Source of the DNA: Carettochelys insculpta
Lineage: Eukaryota > Chordata > Testudines > Carettochelyidae
DNA: 64,000 nt
Direction: 5' to 3'
NCBI RefSeq assembly: GCF_033958435.1
Contig: NC_134137.1
Span: 120,254,001 to 120,318,000 of the forward strand
The position numbers and the translations under genes were made by a program. Below the pieces are notes generated by a model. The model did no database searches. It was given only the letters and a program-made list of their open reading frames with translations, and had not been told where the DNA came from. Position 1 is the stretch's first letter, and each line of letters opens with the position of its first letter. Positions 30,661 through 63,789 of this stretch are shown here, in pieces.

Positions 30661-32158
30661 ATCATGTACTTTGTTAATTTGATAAGTGTAATTTAGTTTT
30701 TTCCTTTTGCTGGTGTTTTGAAAAAGGAGAACTCACAACCATGCTCTGCTTCTTGATGTTGAATAGGGATGATCAAGTTGTAATGACACGGAACAAGACA
30801 GCTGGAACAGAAGTACTCCATTTTGATTCAAATCCTTGTGAAACTTTATGGCCAGTTCAGTGACATTTGATGGCATCTGTGTGAAACGTAACGATTTTGA
30901 TGAAGCATTTCCTGTCAAAAAAAATGGGTGTTCTGTGTCCAGCTCTACTTATATTGTGGTAGGATCTATAGCCCCTCAGTGAGCGTGACTGTGATTATCC
31001 CTTCCCCAGAGAGTTCACAAGTGAAAGACAAGATGAACAAAGGGATGAGACAAAGACTGAAGTGAACGCTAGGGAAGCTCTAGAATTGCAGAAAGACTAG
31101 GTTGTGCACTACTCTTAGCCAATCAGGAGCAGTGATCACAACCCAGTACCTGCCTCAGTTGTCTGTAATCACTACAGAAAATGAGCATTTTGAACCATAG
31201 CACATCTATTTTTCTCACTGATCCCATACCACTGAAGTTAATGGGAAGGGGATTAAAAAATAAAGCAGCTTAGCTCCCTTTCCCTGTACCACACACTCTA
31301 ATTATCCCCTCTCAAATACCTATTAAATATATATTCTTTGTACATGACACTTCCTCAAGGACAGTGCTGACAGGACACTTTCAAAAGATATATCTGTGAA
31401 CCACCCTACTATAAAAATGACTTATAGCAGCATGTAGCATACACACACTCCATACCCAACTAACATTGGTTAAATGGTGAGGCATGGCTTAGGTGAACAG
31501 AGGCATGCGAGAACCCCTGGGGTTGTGGGGGAGGGCAGTGTACACATCCTACACTCCCCTCTACACACCAAAACAGTATAGGGTCTCCACTTCCAGAGCC
31601 TTTCCTGCCCAGTAACTCTTGAAGCAGGGGAAGGCTCTGGAGTTAAGAAAAGTGACTTCCATATGTGTATGGATAATTAAATATAATGTCACCACTAGAG
31701 TTAATTTATTTTTGAACTATGCAAATAATTTTTGTTGGAAACATAATAAAGTGAATGACTCTCTCACATGTCAAAGCTAATCACCTTAACAACATTAGAA
31801 GCAACCTGTACTGAAATCAGAACTCCACTTCTATTTTCAAGCACTATTAAAGTATGTTGTATGCAAGTTTCAAAACAATCAGAGTTTGTAACTTTCAGGT
31901 CTACTACTGCACAGAATAAAAAAAAAAAGTCAGAATTTAATAGGACAATGAAAGCAGCCTGAATATCTCATTAAAATATCAATCTAGGAAACGACTCATC
32001 TCACAGGTGGTTTTATTTTTTTTTTAAAAAACAGAATAATTTTGTTGACATTTTCTTTATAAAGACTATCAACTATCTTAGATGATGTATGTTGGTGCTA
32101 AAAAAAAGTTTGGAATAAAATTATCACTCTCACCATCAAGAGAAAAATATCACATTTG
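30661..32158. other. Tail-to-tail spacer between PROZ and PCID2
   Basis: AT-rich, no gene or clear repeat. TTTATT motifs near 32012 and 32160 could serve the minus-strand PCID2 transcript as poly(A) signals. Confidence 0.45.
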
Positions 32159-32159
32159 T

Positions 32160-32984
32160 TTTATTATTTTATAAAACAACCAGCACGAGGAACAATTAGA
32201 AACTGATGGAACACTTAGAACGGACCCACTGGCAGAACAGCCAACACAGCGAGGTTACCTGACTGCAGCATTATGCTTCAAGGGGAAACTCCAACAAGTG
32301 TTAAGTATAGTTACGAAAGGCCCAATTCTGAACAGCAATAGTAATCACATCTTGCATGTGCTGTACACTCATAAATCCTATTGAAATTAAAGTGAAGTGC
32401 CAAGTGTTCAGCATCTATCAGGCCCATATTCTGAATTTTTTACAGTGAGCTTGAAGAGTGTTGTATCCCAACCAAAATTATTATTTAAAAAAAAAAAAGG
32501 CAGCTTCAAATAAATAGGAGTTAGGTCAAGGATATGTGAAATAAAGCACTGCTTTGGCTCATGAGGAATGATTAAATGCCACTGATGGGCACTTGATTTT
32601 GAGAGGTAAGGACAGAAACAGCTATGGGAAAATAAAGGAGTATCAGCACACATGACATTTGAAACAGGTGAGGCTGGCTTTTTAAAGACTGTTGCTGAAA
32701 TCTGGCAGGTTTTTCAACATGAATTGGGAATGTTCTTGTTTCTTTTCCTACCACGATGGTTCCTACAAATCCTGAAGTAACTTTAAAAAAAGGGAACATT
32801 TTGTTCTGTGCTTGCTTAAGCTGGCAGGCCCTATCCCACTGGGAAAGGAGCCATCAACTTTCCCCCCCCAAATCCAGCACTGAATGTAACCAGGTCATTA
32901 ACCACTTCCACCGAGCAATTGGAGAAGCAGTTCCATTGACAAGTAGTCTTCTATAAGCACGCCTCCAGCAAAGGTGCAATAAAC
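32160..32984 (-). terminator. PCID2 3' UTR and candidate poly(A) signal
   Basis: On the minus strand the sequence after stop 32985-32987 runs to AATAAA at 32165-32160. A second AATAAA is at 32017-32012. Which one is used is unknown. Confidence 0.45.
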
Positions 32985-54302
<21,318 letters not shown>

Positions 54303-54379
54303 GGGCAGACCAGCAAATGCGGGCGATCAAGAGCGAGTCGCGTCCTGAGCTGCCAAGGAAACAAGTGTCACCGCGAAAT

Positions 54380-54800
54380 GGCATTACCAAATTTAACCAC
54401 CCTCCCCGTGACCCACCGCGGGGCTTCCACCGGCTCACTGAGCGGGGAGCAGCCTCCGCCGGCCAACCCCTCCCTCTTTCCCCCGAGCAGAGCCGGGCAC
54501 AGGCGGTGAGGCCCGGCCCTGCCACAGCAACGAGGAGGGCGGAGGGGGTGGGGAGGCAGGATCCCAGTGCTCGGTTCATCCCCGCACCTACCAACAGATC
54601 TCACAGCTCAGCTCCCACCTCACCACGTGAGCGGGGCAACCGCTTCCTGCTTCCGCCTCCCGCACGGCGGCACGCCAGCATCGCGCGGGACACGTGACGC
54701 GGACCGGGCACAGCCACCCACGTGACTCGTCGGGAAACCCCGCCCCCTACCCCCACCTCTCGTTCCCCCGCCAGAGTGGAGTGAATGCGCCTGAGGAGGG
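54380..54800 (-). promoter_or_regulatory. PCID2 GC-rich promoter island (possible PCID2/CUL4A bidirectional promoter)
   Basis: GC- and CpG-rich block directly upstream of the PCID2 ATG, with no TATA box. It has CACGTG at 54624-54629, 54691-54696 and 54719-54724 and a CCCCGCCCC GC box near 54740. In mammals PCID2 and CUL4A are divergent from one shared island. Here the plus-strand side has no recognisable CUL4A first coding exon. Open frames in the island follow from its composition. Confidence 0.7.
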
Positions 54801-57366
54801 GGAGCGGTATGCGTCTTAGCTGGACATAGCGTTCTGCGGGCAGCTGGGTAGAGGGGAGGCAGCGCTCTTTAGCACTAGGGCCACTGTGCGTGCCTAGTGC
54901 TTCTGGGAGTGCACGTCTGAGCGCCTGAAGCTACCGTGAGCGACTGGAAGGGCAGCTGACTCCTCGGACTGGCTGCTCTCGTCCTTTGCTCTTACTGGGG
55001 ACTAAAGCCTGTCCTGTACCACTGTTGTTCAAAACACAAAATGCTGAGGTTTGTGTTGTAGACCATCCTACTGTGCGTGTGCGACAAAACCCTGCGTGGT
55101 ATTGTTTTTAATAGTTGTATACAACCAAGGGTGTGGCAACACCCTGACCTGGTTTGAATTAATAATCAAAATATTATTTCTATCATATTCCAGGTTCACA
55201 CTTTTCAGTACACCACCTCTTAACATTGTTCCAAGGTGCCTGTAAACATTATTCTAACCATACTGGTCCTAGGAAATTGAAGGTGGCTAAATTGGTTATA
55301 ATTTTTTTGCCAGATTATTGTACCCCTTTCAGGAGTCTGGTTTGTCCTGTATCACTGGGGTAGCTGTGTTAGTCTGCATCTGGAAAAACAATAAGTTGTG
55401 TGGTAATTTACAGACTAAGATTTTTTGGAGCATAAGCTTTCACGGGCAAAGACCAATGCATCTGACAAAGTGGGTCTTTGTCCACAAAAGTTTATGCTCC
55501 AAAATATCTGTTAGTCTACTATGTACCACAGGACTTCTTGGTTTGTCTTGTGCATGCCCCAAGTTTCACCTAAGTTAAAAACGCCATTTTCAAAGGCAGA
55601 CAAGACAAAAGTGACACAGCACAGGATTACTGAATCATTGCTTACTTTACCATTTTTACCATATAATTATAAATCAAGTTGAATATATTGTATATATTTG
55701 AACATATTGAGACAGACAAGCTTTTGATTTACACAGAGCTTTTCTTCACGTGTGGGGAATGTGCTCAGTGCCACAGCTAGATACAACATGAAACAGATTG
55801 TTCAGCATAAATAGTATGTATTCCTAGGGACCATTCAAGGTGAAGTGGCCTACTAACTAGGGATTTAAATATTGAGTATAAAAAGTTAATCATTTAAACT
55901 ATTAAAAGTACATCATTCAGCTGATTAACTGAGATTGCTCTGGTGGACTGGCCTAGGATGTGGGTGAATAAAAACAGTATTTTTTAAACTGGATTTTTTA
56001 CTTTTAAAATAATAGTATACTCATGTACTAATACACTAATTTTAAATAAGTTGTAGGAACATAGTCTGGACAATATGTAGAATCGAGCAGGAGGGTTTAT
56101 TACACACAGCACTGGCAGAGTGCCACCTTGCCGGTCAGGCTAGGCTCAGTGAAGCACTGTCAAGCAATAGCTTACAAGTGATTCTATAGGATATCAATGG
56201 GCAGTGAAAAACGACAGGGTGAGAGGTCCCAAGCCCCTGGATAAGTGCTAGCAGCAAGACATGATGAGCACAATAAGCCAATAATTTAAAAGGCTACAGA
56301 ACGACTCCACCTGTAATTTACATGCAACATTTTAGACAATACACAGGTAGTTTTTTTCTTCAGTCATCTGTTTAAACAACATATACATTGATTGTAGTCC
56401 CACTTATCTATCCATGGGAGTAATGATGCCTTTGTTCAATTGGGTCCATATCTGAAGGAGTTAAAATAAAACAACGAGTACATAAGAAGCGTCACTTATT
56501 TGTAACACATTGTTCTTGTATTTGGGGCCCTGGTTAGTGAACTAGGGAAATGTCTTGTAGAGAATACTGAAAGGGAGGAGGGTATCTCATCACTGGCAGC
56601 TCAGGCTTGTCTTACAGCCTCTGGACTTGGCCTTGGAACACAGTTGCTGGGGTTATTATCTCTTTTATCAGACTATGAGAAAGCTATGGCCTTGCTTGTA
56701 AGTTCCTTCTCACCCTAGCTGTCTTTGTAAACCATGATACATGTTATGAGTTAGTTAGGTCTTATACCAGACTATGAAATTTGGGCATAAAGTGAAAGGT
56801 CTTAACACAAACCATAATATGCATCAGGAACTTGGGATTTTCACCCTACAGAAGTTATAATCAAATCTGATCACAAACATGCTACACATACACTTGCAGT
56901 CTCATAAAAGTGAATAACTGGCTCTACTCCGTCCAGTCTAACTACCAACTCTTACTTCTTGAAAAGTTTGGGCTTTCAAGTTGTGTCATACCAGATTAAA
57001 ATGTAACATGTGCAAAGAAAGACACAAAGTGGATAGGGTAGTTTTTTCTTATGATGTTGTGGTGAACCTTGGCCAAGCATGTCAGAGGAGTTAGTTAAGA
57101 CATTGTCTTCAAGACTGAGACAAAATAGGAAGAATACTTTTGAAAGTTGATTTTTTCCAAAAGAACCTGAGCTTCACTACATTTTTTTCCTAAAAAAAAC
57201 TCTTCCAAAAATACAATCGAAAGAGATTATGCAAATGAAGCCCAAGATCTGTAATTCAGCACTTCATTTGCATTTTCAATTTCCCTCATTTGTATTCCTC
57301 TTTGGAAAGAGTAATATAGTGTAGATGCAGCCGTAATGCTGCAAACATGGCAAAGAAGAAAAGATA
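54801..57366. other. Plus-side flank of the PCID2 promoter
   Basis: 54800-55040 could be the 5' exon of a divergent transcript (a GC-rich start, then AT-rich sequence), but no CUL4A peptide is visible. 57160-57335 is half of a 'tatgcaaatgaag' MITE ending 'tagtgtagatgcagcc'. The rest shows nothing. Confidence 0.4.
55340..55550. mobile_element. Inverted pair of PLE tails
   Basis: The antisense part 55345-55453 ('gtagctgtgttagtctgcatctgg' to 'gcataagctttcacgggcaaagacc') is followed by the sense part 55459-55545 ('catctgacaaagtgggtctttgtccac' to 'ggtttgtc'). The same tail is thus present twice, head to head. Such inverted truncated copies are known for Penelope-like elements. Confidence 0.6.
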
Positions 57367-57717
57367 CAGTCTTCCCCCACCTTATGAGGATAATTCGTTC
57401 TTGAAAAACTCCTCTTAGGGCAAATTCTTGTCAGTCAAAAACGTAATTACCATTAATTTCAATGGGAAAAATTTTTATACGTTCCTGAGCCCCAAAATTT
57501 ACACCCATTTATGCTAAAACACCACCAAATCCCATTAAAATGAACACAATTATTTCAATAGTTAACTTTAGTTATCATAACACAACCTATCAAGGCATTT
57601 TCCCTTCATTAATTACTCTATAATATGACTGTTTACCTGCTCTCGTTAAGCTCTTTCGTAGCTATTACGCACCGTACACTTAAGACTACGCTCACAAACA
57701 AAACATACATATGATAC

Positions 57718-59805
57718 TCAATGTTTACGTAATTCAACCTTTAACTCAAAAAAGAACAGAACAGTAAAGACAAAAGAAATCAATGAAAACAATGCAACTG
57801 ATATCATACTCAGCAAACAAGTTGACATCGTGTGAAAAGGAGGTAAGATGAGGTGAGGGAGACTGCGAGGAGAGTCACTGTTGTTCATTGGTTGGTGATG
57901 GTGGCATTGGTGTGAATGGAGTAGAAAATGAAGGCAAAGGTGAGGAGGATGAAGAGTGGCTGAGTTCTTCACACTCCATAATTTCTGGATCGTCAATGTC
58001 ATCTTCTTCCTCTTCCATTGTAATGGGAGGATGGGAGATGCCAGAGGTTGAAGGCTGAGGCTCAGAAGCGGCAGAATTGCCAGCAGCAGCAGTAGCAGGG
58101 ATGGCTGGAAGAAGAAACAATAAAATACTTGTCTGCTTGCCTTCTTGAACCTTTGTATCATACATGGTTTGTAACATTCAATCAAGTCTCTCATGAGAAT
58201 TCTAGCTTTTCGAGCTCTTTCAAAATTGCAAAAGTTTTCATCCAACAAAGCACAAGCACTATCGAAAATGGAGAACAAATTGCATAACTGTTTCGTGCCA
58301 AATTCTTTTACTGGTTCTTCCTCTTTGTCAAATTTCCCTTCTTTCAAATGTTCAGCCTTCTCCTTCAATCTCTCTTCTTCTTGTTGAATTAGCTCGTCAT
58401 CTATCCGGTCTTCAGAGTGAGACTCCAACACCTCTTGCACATCTTCAATGTCGACCTTGTCAAAACCTGCTTTTGCTATCAGCTGTACAATGTAATCACA
58501 GATCATCTTATTTATGGATTCAAAACCTTGAAAGACATGCACAGCCTCATGAAGAAGTTTTTCCAAACAGCATTCACAGTGTTCGCTGTCACTTTGTCCC
58601 AAGCAGTTGCTATGTTTTCAATGGCCATTTTTATGTTGTAATTTTTCCATAATTCCCTGACCGTGACCATGTCACTCTTGTCCAAACCATCGAGATACTT
58701 CATCGCAAGCTGCATATAGTACGACTTAAATGTAGCAATGACACCTTGGTCCATCGGCTGTATCGAAGATGTTGTGTTTGGAGGCAAAAATACAACCTGA
58801 ACATTGCTACCGTAATCAAGAATTGTTGCTGGATGGCCTGGAGCATTGTCGAAGATTGAAAATGCTTTGTTGTCTAGGTTACTTTCTTTGCAATATTTTT
58901 CAACGAAAGGACAAAAGTAACTGCATGTAGTCTAGAAACACTTGTTGAGTCACCCATGCACTTCTATTTGAATGCCAAATCACTGGAAGGCTTATCTTAC
59001 TGACACCTTTCAAAGCCCGTGGATTTTCCAAATGGTATATGAGCAAAGGTTTGACCTTTACGTCACCCTCAGCGTTGCCACCAAGCAACAATGTTAACCT
59101 GTATTTAGAGGCTGTATGTCCTTTGGTTTGCTTTTCGTCTTCGGAGATGTAGGTACGAGACATCGTTCGCTTCCAAAACAAGCCAGTCCACTCCATATTG
59201 AAAATCTGCTTGTTAGTGTAGCTGCCTTCTTGGATAATTTTCTTCAGCTTTTCAGGAAAAGCACTGCCTCCTGTAAAATCGGCGGATGCTGCCTCACCTG
59301 AGGCTATGCAAGAGTCCCCTCTTCCTGAAACGGTTGAACCATCCATTACTGCCTTTAAAGTTCAAATCCTTGGCCGTCTCATCACCCTCCTCAATTGCCT
59401 GTGCCTTCAATCGCTCAAACAACGATAGTGCCTTTTCTCTTACGAGAAGAAAGCTGAGAGTCATGTGGCGTTTCACCGAATTCTCTATCCATTGCAACAA
59501 GTGTCTCAAGTTTCTGCATAATGGGGTGCCTACTCAAAGACAACATTGTTAAACTTGCACCACCAACAGTAGCCTCATCAGTTTTCAATATTTTTCCTGT
59601 TGCATGTAGATAATATGCATAGTAGATGAAGATAAATGGAGTGCCTGCATGCCTGCATCACATCTTTGTTATGCTCTCCTTCATCAATACGCTTTATCAC
59701 AATTTTACACTTAGAGGTTTTACACTTAGACATATTTGTGTCTTTTTTTGGCTTTTCTAGCTCATTACTTCTTTTTATTAGCACTTTCTTCATTTTAGGG
59801 GACAT
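57718..59805 (-). pseudogene. Tigger (TIGD1-like) transposase, decayed
   Basis: On the minus strand from about 59805: a short basic start and HTH-like stretch (EEGE-like, IDEGEHNKDVMQ), then GWFNRFRKRGLLHSL (CENP-B-type DNA binding), then KIIQEGSYTNKQIFNMEWTG, where family members have NVDETA, so the first catalytic Asp is lost. HTASKYRLTLLLGGNAEGD and FDNAPGHPATI (second catalytic Asp) and PNTTSSIQPMDQGVIATFKS follow, then an acidic helical tail (DIEDVQEVLESHSEDRIDDE). The segments lie in three frames with stops, so the gene is dead. Confidence 0.85.
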
Positions 59806-60090
59806 GATGCACGAGATTATCATTGCTATAAACTACCAACCATGAGTACTCTGAGAGGAGAACTGAATGCAACACGCACCAACTATACAACTGTGAAGCT
59901 CAGAAAAATCCTTCTGGTAGTGCAGCCTGGGGAGCAGAGTTGGCGGCTGGGGTCTGTCCCAGGTGCAGAGACAGGGGAATGGAAATCAAAGAGCGCCTGA
60001 GAGGGGGGCGCAAAGCCGGACAGCTGCATCCGGGGCTGGAGACTCATGTGGGGCTGCGTGGCAGAGAGGCCCCACTGGCAGTGGCCAAGG

Positions 60091-60833
60091 CACAGCTGCG
60101 CAGAGCTGGCGGCAGCGGCCCCCTAGCCGCCCTGGGGGTGAGCGGCAGGGGCGGAGCCAGGATGGGCTGCGCACCCAGCAGCCACATCTCCCAGGGAGCA
60201 CCTGAGAGCCCACGGCCGCCAGCTGGGCTGGAGCACGCTGCTGTTGCAGTGCCGAGGCGGAGACCCAGACCAGCCACAGGTAAAGGCTGGGCTGGGGGCT
60301 CTGGGAAACCACAGCCAGGCGGCAAGTGGCACCCGAGGCACAGCTGTGCAGAGCTGGCGGCGGCGGCCCCCTAGCCGCCCAGGGGGTGAGCGGCAGGGGC
60401 AGGGCCGGGGTGGGCTGCGCACCCAGCAGCCACGTCTCCCTGGAGTGTCTGGAAGCCCGTGGCCACCAGCTGAGCTGGGGCATGCCGCTGCTGCAGCGCT
60501 GAGGTGGAGACCCAGACCAGCCACAAGTAAAGGCCGGACTGGGGGCTCCGGGAAACCGCAGTCAGGCGGTGAGCGGTGCCCGAGGCACAGCCGTGCAGGT
60601 CAGGTGGCGGCAGCCCCCTAGCCGTCCAGGGGGCGAGTGGCAGGGGAGGGGCCGGGATAGGCTGCGCGCCTAGCAGCCACGTCTCCCAGGAGCGCCTGGG
60701 AGCTCGTGGCCGCTGGCTGAACTGGGGTGCGCTGCTGCTGCAGTGCCGAGGCGGAGACCCCGATCAGCCACAGGTAAAGGCTGGGCCGGGGGCTCCAGGA
60801 AACCGCCAACGGGTGCTGTGGAGAGATGTGCCG
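60091..60833. repeat. GC-rich tandem array, three units of about 247 bp
   Basis: Units begin with CACAGCTGCGCAGAGC near 60091, CACAGCTGTGCAGAGC near 60338 and CACAGCCGTGCAGG near 60586. Each contains 'gcggccccctagccgcc', 'ggctgcgcacccagcagccac' and 'cagaccagccac(a)ggtaaaggc'. The first two match closely, the third is more diverged. Open frames in all six directions come from this composition. The array lies between the transposase 5' end and the element end. Confidence 0.8.
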
Positions 60834-61049
60834 GGCAAGATACAGCGGCCTTTCTCCCACTGCAGGGTGTCCGCGTCCCGCTGAGGCACTCGTAAATTCA
60901 AGGAAATGCCTCATAAGGTGAAGTAGTTTTAAATCAAGCTGCTTGTAAATCTGATTTCATAGCCCAAATGGGCGTATCTCGGAGTATGACTGTACTTAGA
61001 AGAATTGAATGAAAATATGCTTCTCAATAGCATATGGCCACAGTTCCCA

Positions 61050-62345
61050 TTTAGTGCATCTTTAGTGAAAGATTTAAGTACGTCTTCTCCAGGAATAAAA
61101 GAAAACGTTGTATAAGTCACAAAATACTTCTGTAACAACCATTTTACTTCAGCTTTATTGAAGAGAGCAGGACAATCCAAACAAATTCACCCTCAAACTG
61201 TTTGATGGAATTCTGAGGTTAATTGTTTTAACAATTTATTAAAAATTGCCCAATTCTCATAAAATGTTTGAACAAAACCATAATTACATATATGAAAGTA
61301 TCTCATGCAAAGTATCGAACATTGGATTAAGGAGAAATTTTGAGGATATGCTAGGTATACTGAAGCCTATATCCATTGCCTACAACAAACTTCAGAGAAA
61401 TTACAGCTGCATTGCTGATGCTGTTGAAATGTGGAAAGCACATTAAGACCGTATATACTACACTAGCGCCACCCTTGTGAAGGGGGGATGCTAATGAGAC
61501 ACATCGGGATACGCATATTCATTGCAGTGCCTCATTAGATTAACAGCGGCCGCAGCACTTCAAAAGTGCAGAATTCCATCACATGCAGCTTATCTACATG
61601 GGGTCCTTTTTGAAAGGACCCCGCAGACATTGCAGAAGGGTATTTCAACATCTGTGGGGTCCTTTCAAAAAGGAGCCTGTGTACACAAGCCATGCACAAT
61701 TGAAAGCAGCACTTTTGAAGTGCTGTGGCCGCCATTATGCTAACGAGGCATTGCATATTCATTGCAGCATCTCGTTAGCATATCCCAATGTGTCTCATTA
61801 GCATCCCCCTTTCAAAAGGGGGGTGCTAGTGGAGACATAGCCTAAGAGACATTGACAAAAGAAATACCTCACCAGAAATTTGAACTATAGACAGTGAAGA
61901 AGCAAATGGATCAAATACCAACTTCACCTCATTTTCTTGTGAATGATTTTAATCCCAGATATAAAAGGGGATATCTAACTTCTGAAGATGATGCTTAGCC
62001 ATGGCATGGGTATTTCAAAATACTACCCAGTTATGCCAGGTATAATAAATTTCAGAGCTGGAGCAAAACCATATAATCAATAAATATTTACTGATGATAT
62101 TTTAAACAAAGCTGCTCCTCTCAGTTGGTGGGAATCATTAGTCATACACCTTGAAACAGAGTTCATTCAGTTACTAAGCCAATTTATCAGAGTAGTAGCT
62201 TCCTCTGCAGCCAGAGAGAATATTGCCATTGTTTGGTATTACGCACAAGTGAATAAACTGGGAGATGAAAGAGCAGGAAACTCGTGCTTCTGTTTCAATT
62301 TATGAATCAAAATTACAGTGAGTGTGAGGAAGATGAGAACTAGTT
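61050..62345 (+). pseudogene. hAT transposase remnant, split by MITE E
   Basis: On the plus strand, 61129-61240 reads CNNHFTSALLKRAGQSKQ, a stop, then WNSEVNCF. 61246-61445 reads LGILKPISIAYNKLQRNYSC then IADAVEMWK. After the MITE, 62160-62290 reads FIQLLSQFIRVVASSAAREN then YAQVNKLGDERAGN, like the hAT dimerisation domain. Stops are frequent. N-terminus and zinc finger are absent. Confidence 0.6.
61447..61842. mobile_element. Fold-back MITE E inside the hAT remnant
   Basis: The left end GACCGTATATACTACACTAG mirrors GGCTATGTCTCCACTAGCAC. The hairpin arms include 'ggggtcctttttgaaaggaccccg' at 61600-61622. TAA flanks both ends (61444-61446, 61843-61845). Confidence 0.8.
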
Positions 62346-62501
62346 GTAGAAGTTTGAAAGACACTGTACATTTAGTGTTCTGAGGATACGTCTGTTAGAG
62401 TTAATAAACTTTTAAAAAGGAAGAGTGTAAGGATAGCCACCAAGTAGCAACTCAAGAGACTGTTGCAACTGCAAATATGAAACATTAACATTTTCCATTT
62501 A

Positions 62502-62930
62502 GGCTGTGTCTTCACATGCCGCTTCTTCCAGAAGCAGCATGGTAATGAGCTGTCCGGAAGATGCTAATAAGGCATGGATATAAATTTCATGTGTCTCATT
62601 AGCATAGGGGCACGTGATTCGGAGTCTGGAAGAAGGTCTTCCGGACTCCAAAATACATATGCAGATACATGGCCCGCAGGGGCCTTCTGGAAGAAAACCC
62701 TTCTTCCTGAAGCCCCTTCTTCCTTGAGGCTGAAAACCCTTCCGGAAGATCCCCATGAGCCATGCGTCTGCACGTATATTTTGGAGTCCGGAAGAGCTTT
62801 TTCTGATCTCTGAATCACGTGCCCATATGTTAATGAGGCACGGGAAATTTACATCTGTGCCTCATTAGCATCATTTGGATAGCTTATTGCCATGCTGCTT
62901 CTGGAAGAAGCAGCACTTGAAGACACAGCC
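62502..62930. mobile_element. Fold-back MITE F
   Basis: The left end GGCTGTGTCTTCACATGCCGC mirrors GGCTGTGTCTTCAAGTGCTGC. The arms carry 'cttccggactccaaaatac'. TTA flanks both ends (62499-62501, 62931-62933), a target duplication typical of PIF/Harbinger. Confidence 0.8.
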
Positions 62931-63178
62931 TTAGTTTAATAAAATAGAAGTGCTATTGTGCTTGTGTGAGTGATTTAGTTTTTAACATTTCTAATGCACA
63001 GCTGCTGCATCTACAGCTTGACACCGGTCCTTAGTATTATGTATCTTTCCTAAACTAATAAAAATTGTCTTTAAAAAATTACACAAAGTATACCATTAGA
63101 TGTTGTATAATGGTGTACTGTTGTAAATTTACATGTTTTAGTGATCAGATTAGTGGATTACACATTGTTGTAACATAC
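62931..63178. other. Spacer between MITEs F and G
   Basis: AT-rich. Nothing recognised. Confidence 0.4.
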
Positions 63179-63424
63179 CTAGCTTATATCTACATTAGAG
63201 AGTTTTGTAGACAAAACCGGGGTTTTGTCTACAAAACTTGCAGAGCATCTACCCACAAAATGCATTTTGTCAACAAAAAAGCTATGTAGATGCTCCGGGG
63301 GACCCTTTTGCCGACAGAGCCAGTCAAAAGATTGATCTGCTTTTATATGGAGACAGAAATTTTGTTGGAACATCTCTTCTGATAGTAACTTCTGTGGACA
63401 GATGCTTCTAGTGCAGATGTAGCC
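63179..63424. mobile_element. Fold-back MITE G (shorter, diverged)
   Basis: 'tagcttatatctacattagag' at the left mirrors 'gggctacatctgcactagaag' from the right. 'ttttgtagacaaaaccggggttttgtctacaaaac' at 63203-63237 is a local palindrome. The target duplication is not clear. Confidence 0.5.
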
Positions 63425-63425
63425 C

Positions 63426-63789
63426 ATAGGGGCTGTGGCTCCACTTCATCCAATATTTTTAGTCTCAAGCATAGTTTAAACTCCCAGGCTCCTTTCTGAA
63501 AGTGCCATGCATGTTTCCTTTGAGGGTGAGGACCGTTAAGTCAGATGTAGAGTGATTATTTTGTGATAAGATTTCACCCACAGGTGATACTTGTCCTTTA
63601 TCATTATCCTGTGTGAGTTCATCTGAGATCTTAGCAATTGACTGCTTCCACCCATGTAGTTACTATTGAGCAATTATACCTTCCCTGCCCTATTATACTC
63701 CTCGATCCATACTCCTGCCAGAGAAAAAGGCATTGCCTTCCCTCGTGCTCCTGCCCATCCCCCTGCCAGACAACTGGTTGCAATTCCTC
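63426..63789. other. Spacer before the terminal PLE pair
   Basis: No supported feature. Confidence 0.4.

Larger units (their letters stand above)
57367..60992 (-). mobile_element. Tigger/pogo DNA transposon with TA duplications
   Basis: Ends CAGTCTTCCCCCACCTTATG and, reversed, CAGTCATACTCCGAGATACG, with TA on each side (57365-57366, 60993-60994). The minus strand carries a decayed TIGD1-like transposase (57718-59805). A GC-rich tandem array lies upstream of it (60091-60833). A subterminal copy of CACCTTATGAGG recurs inverted near 60909. At 3.6 kb it appears full length, but the coding frame is broken. Confidence 0.8.

Noticed and set aside
54317..54697. Open frame in the GC-rich island as a CUL4A first exon
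   Set aside because: The peptide does not resemble the cullin-4A N-terminus and frames are open on both strands because of GC content.
59940..60884. Several long open frames on both strands
   Set aside because: They are the 247-bp GC-rich tandem units read in different frames.
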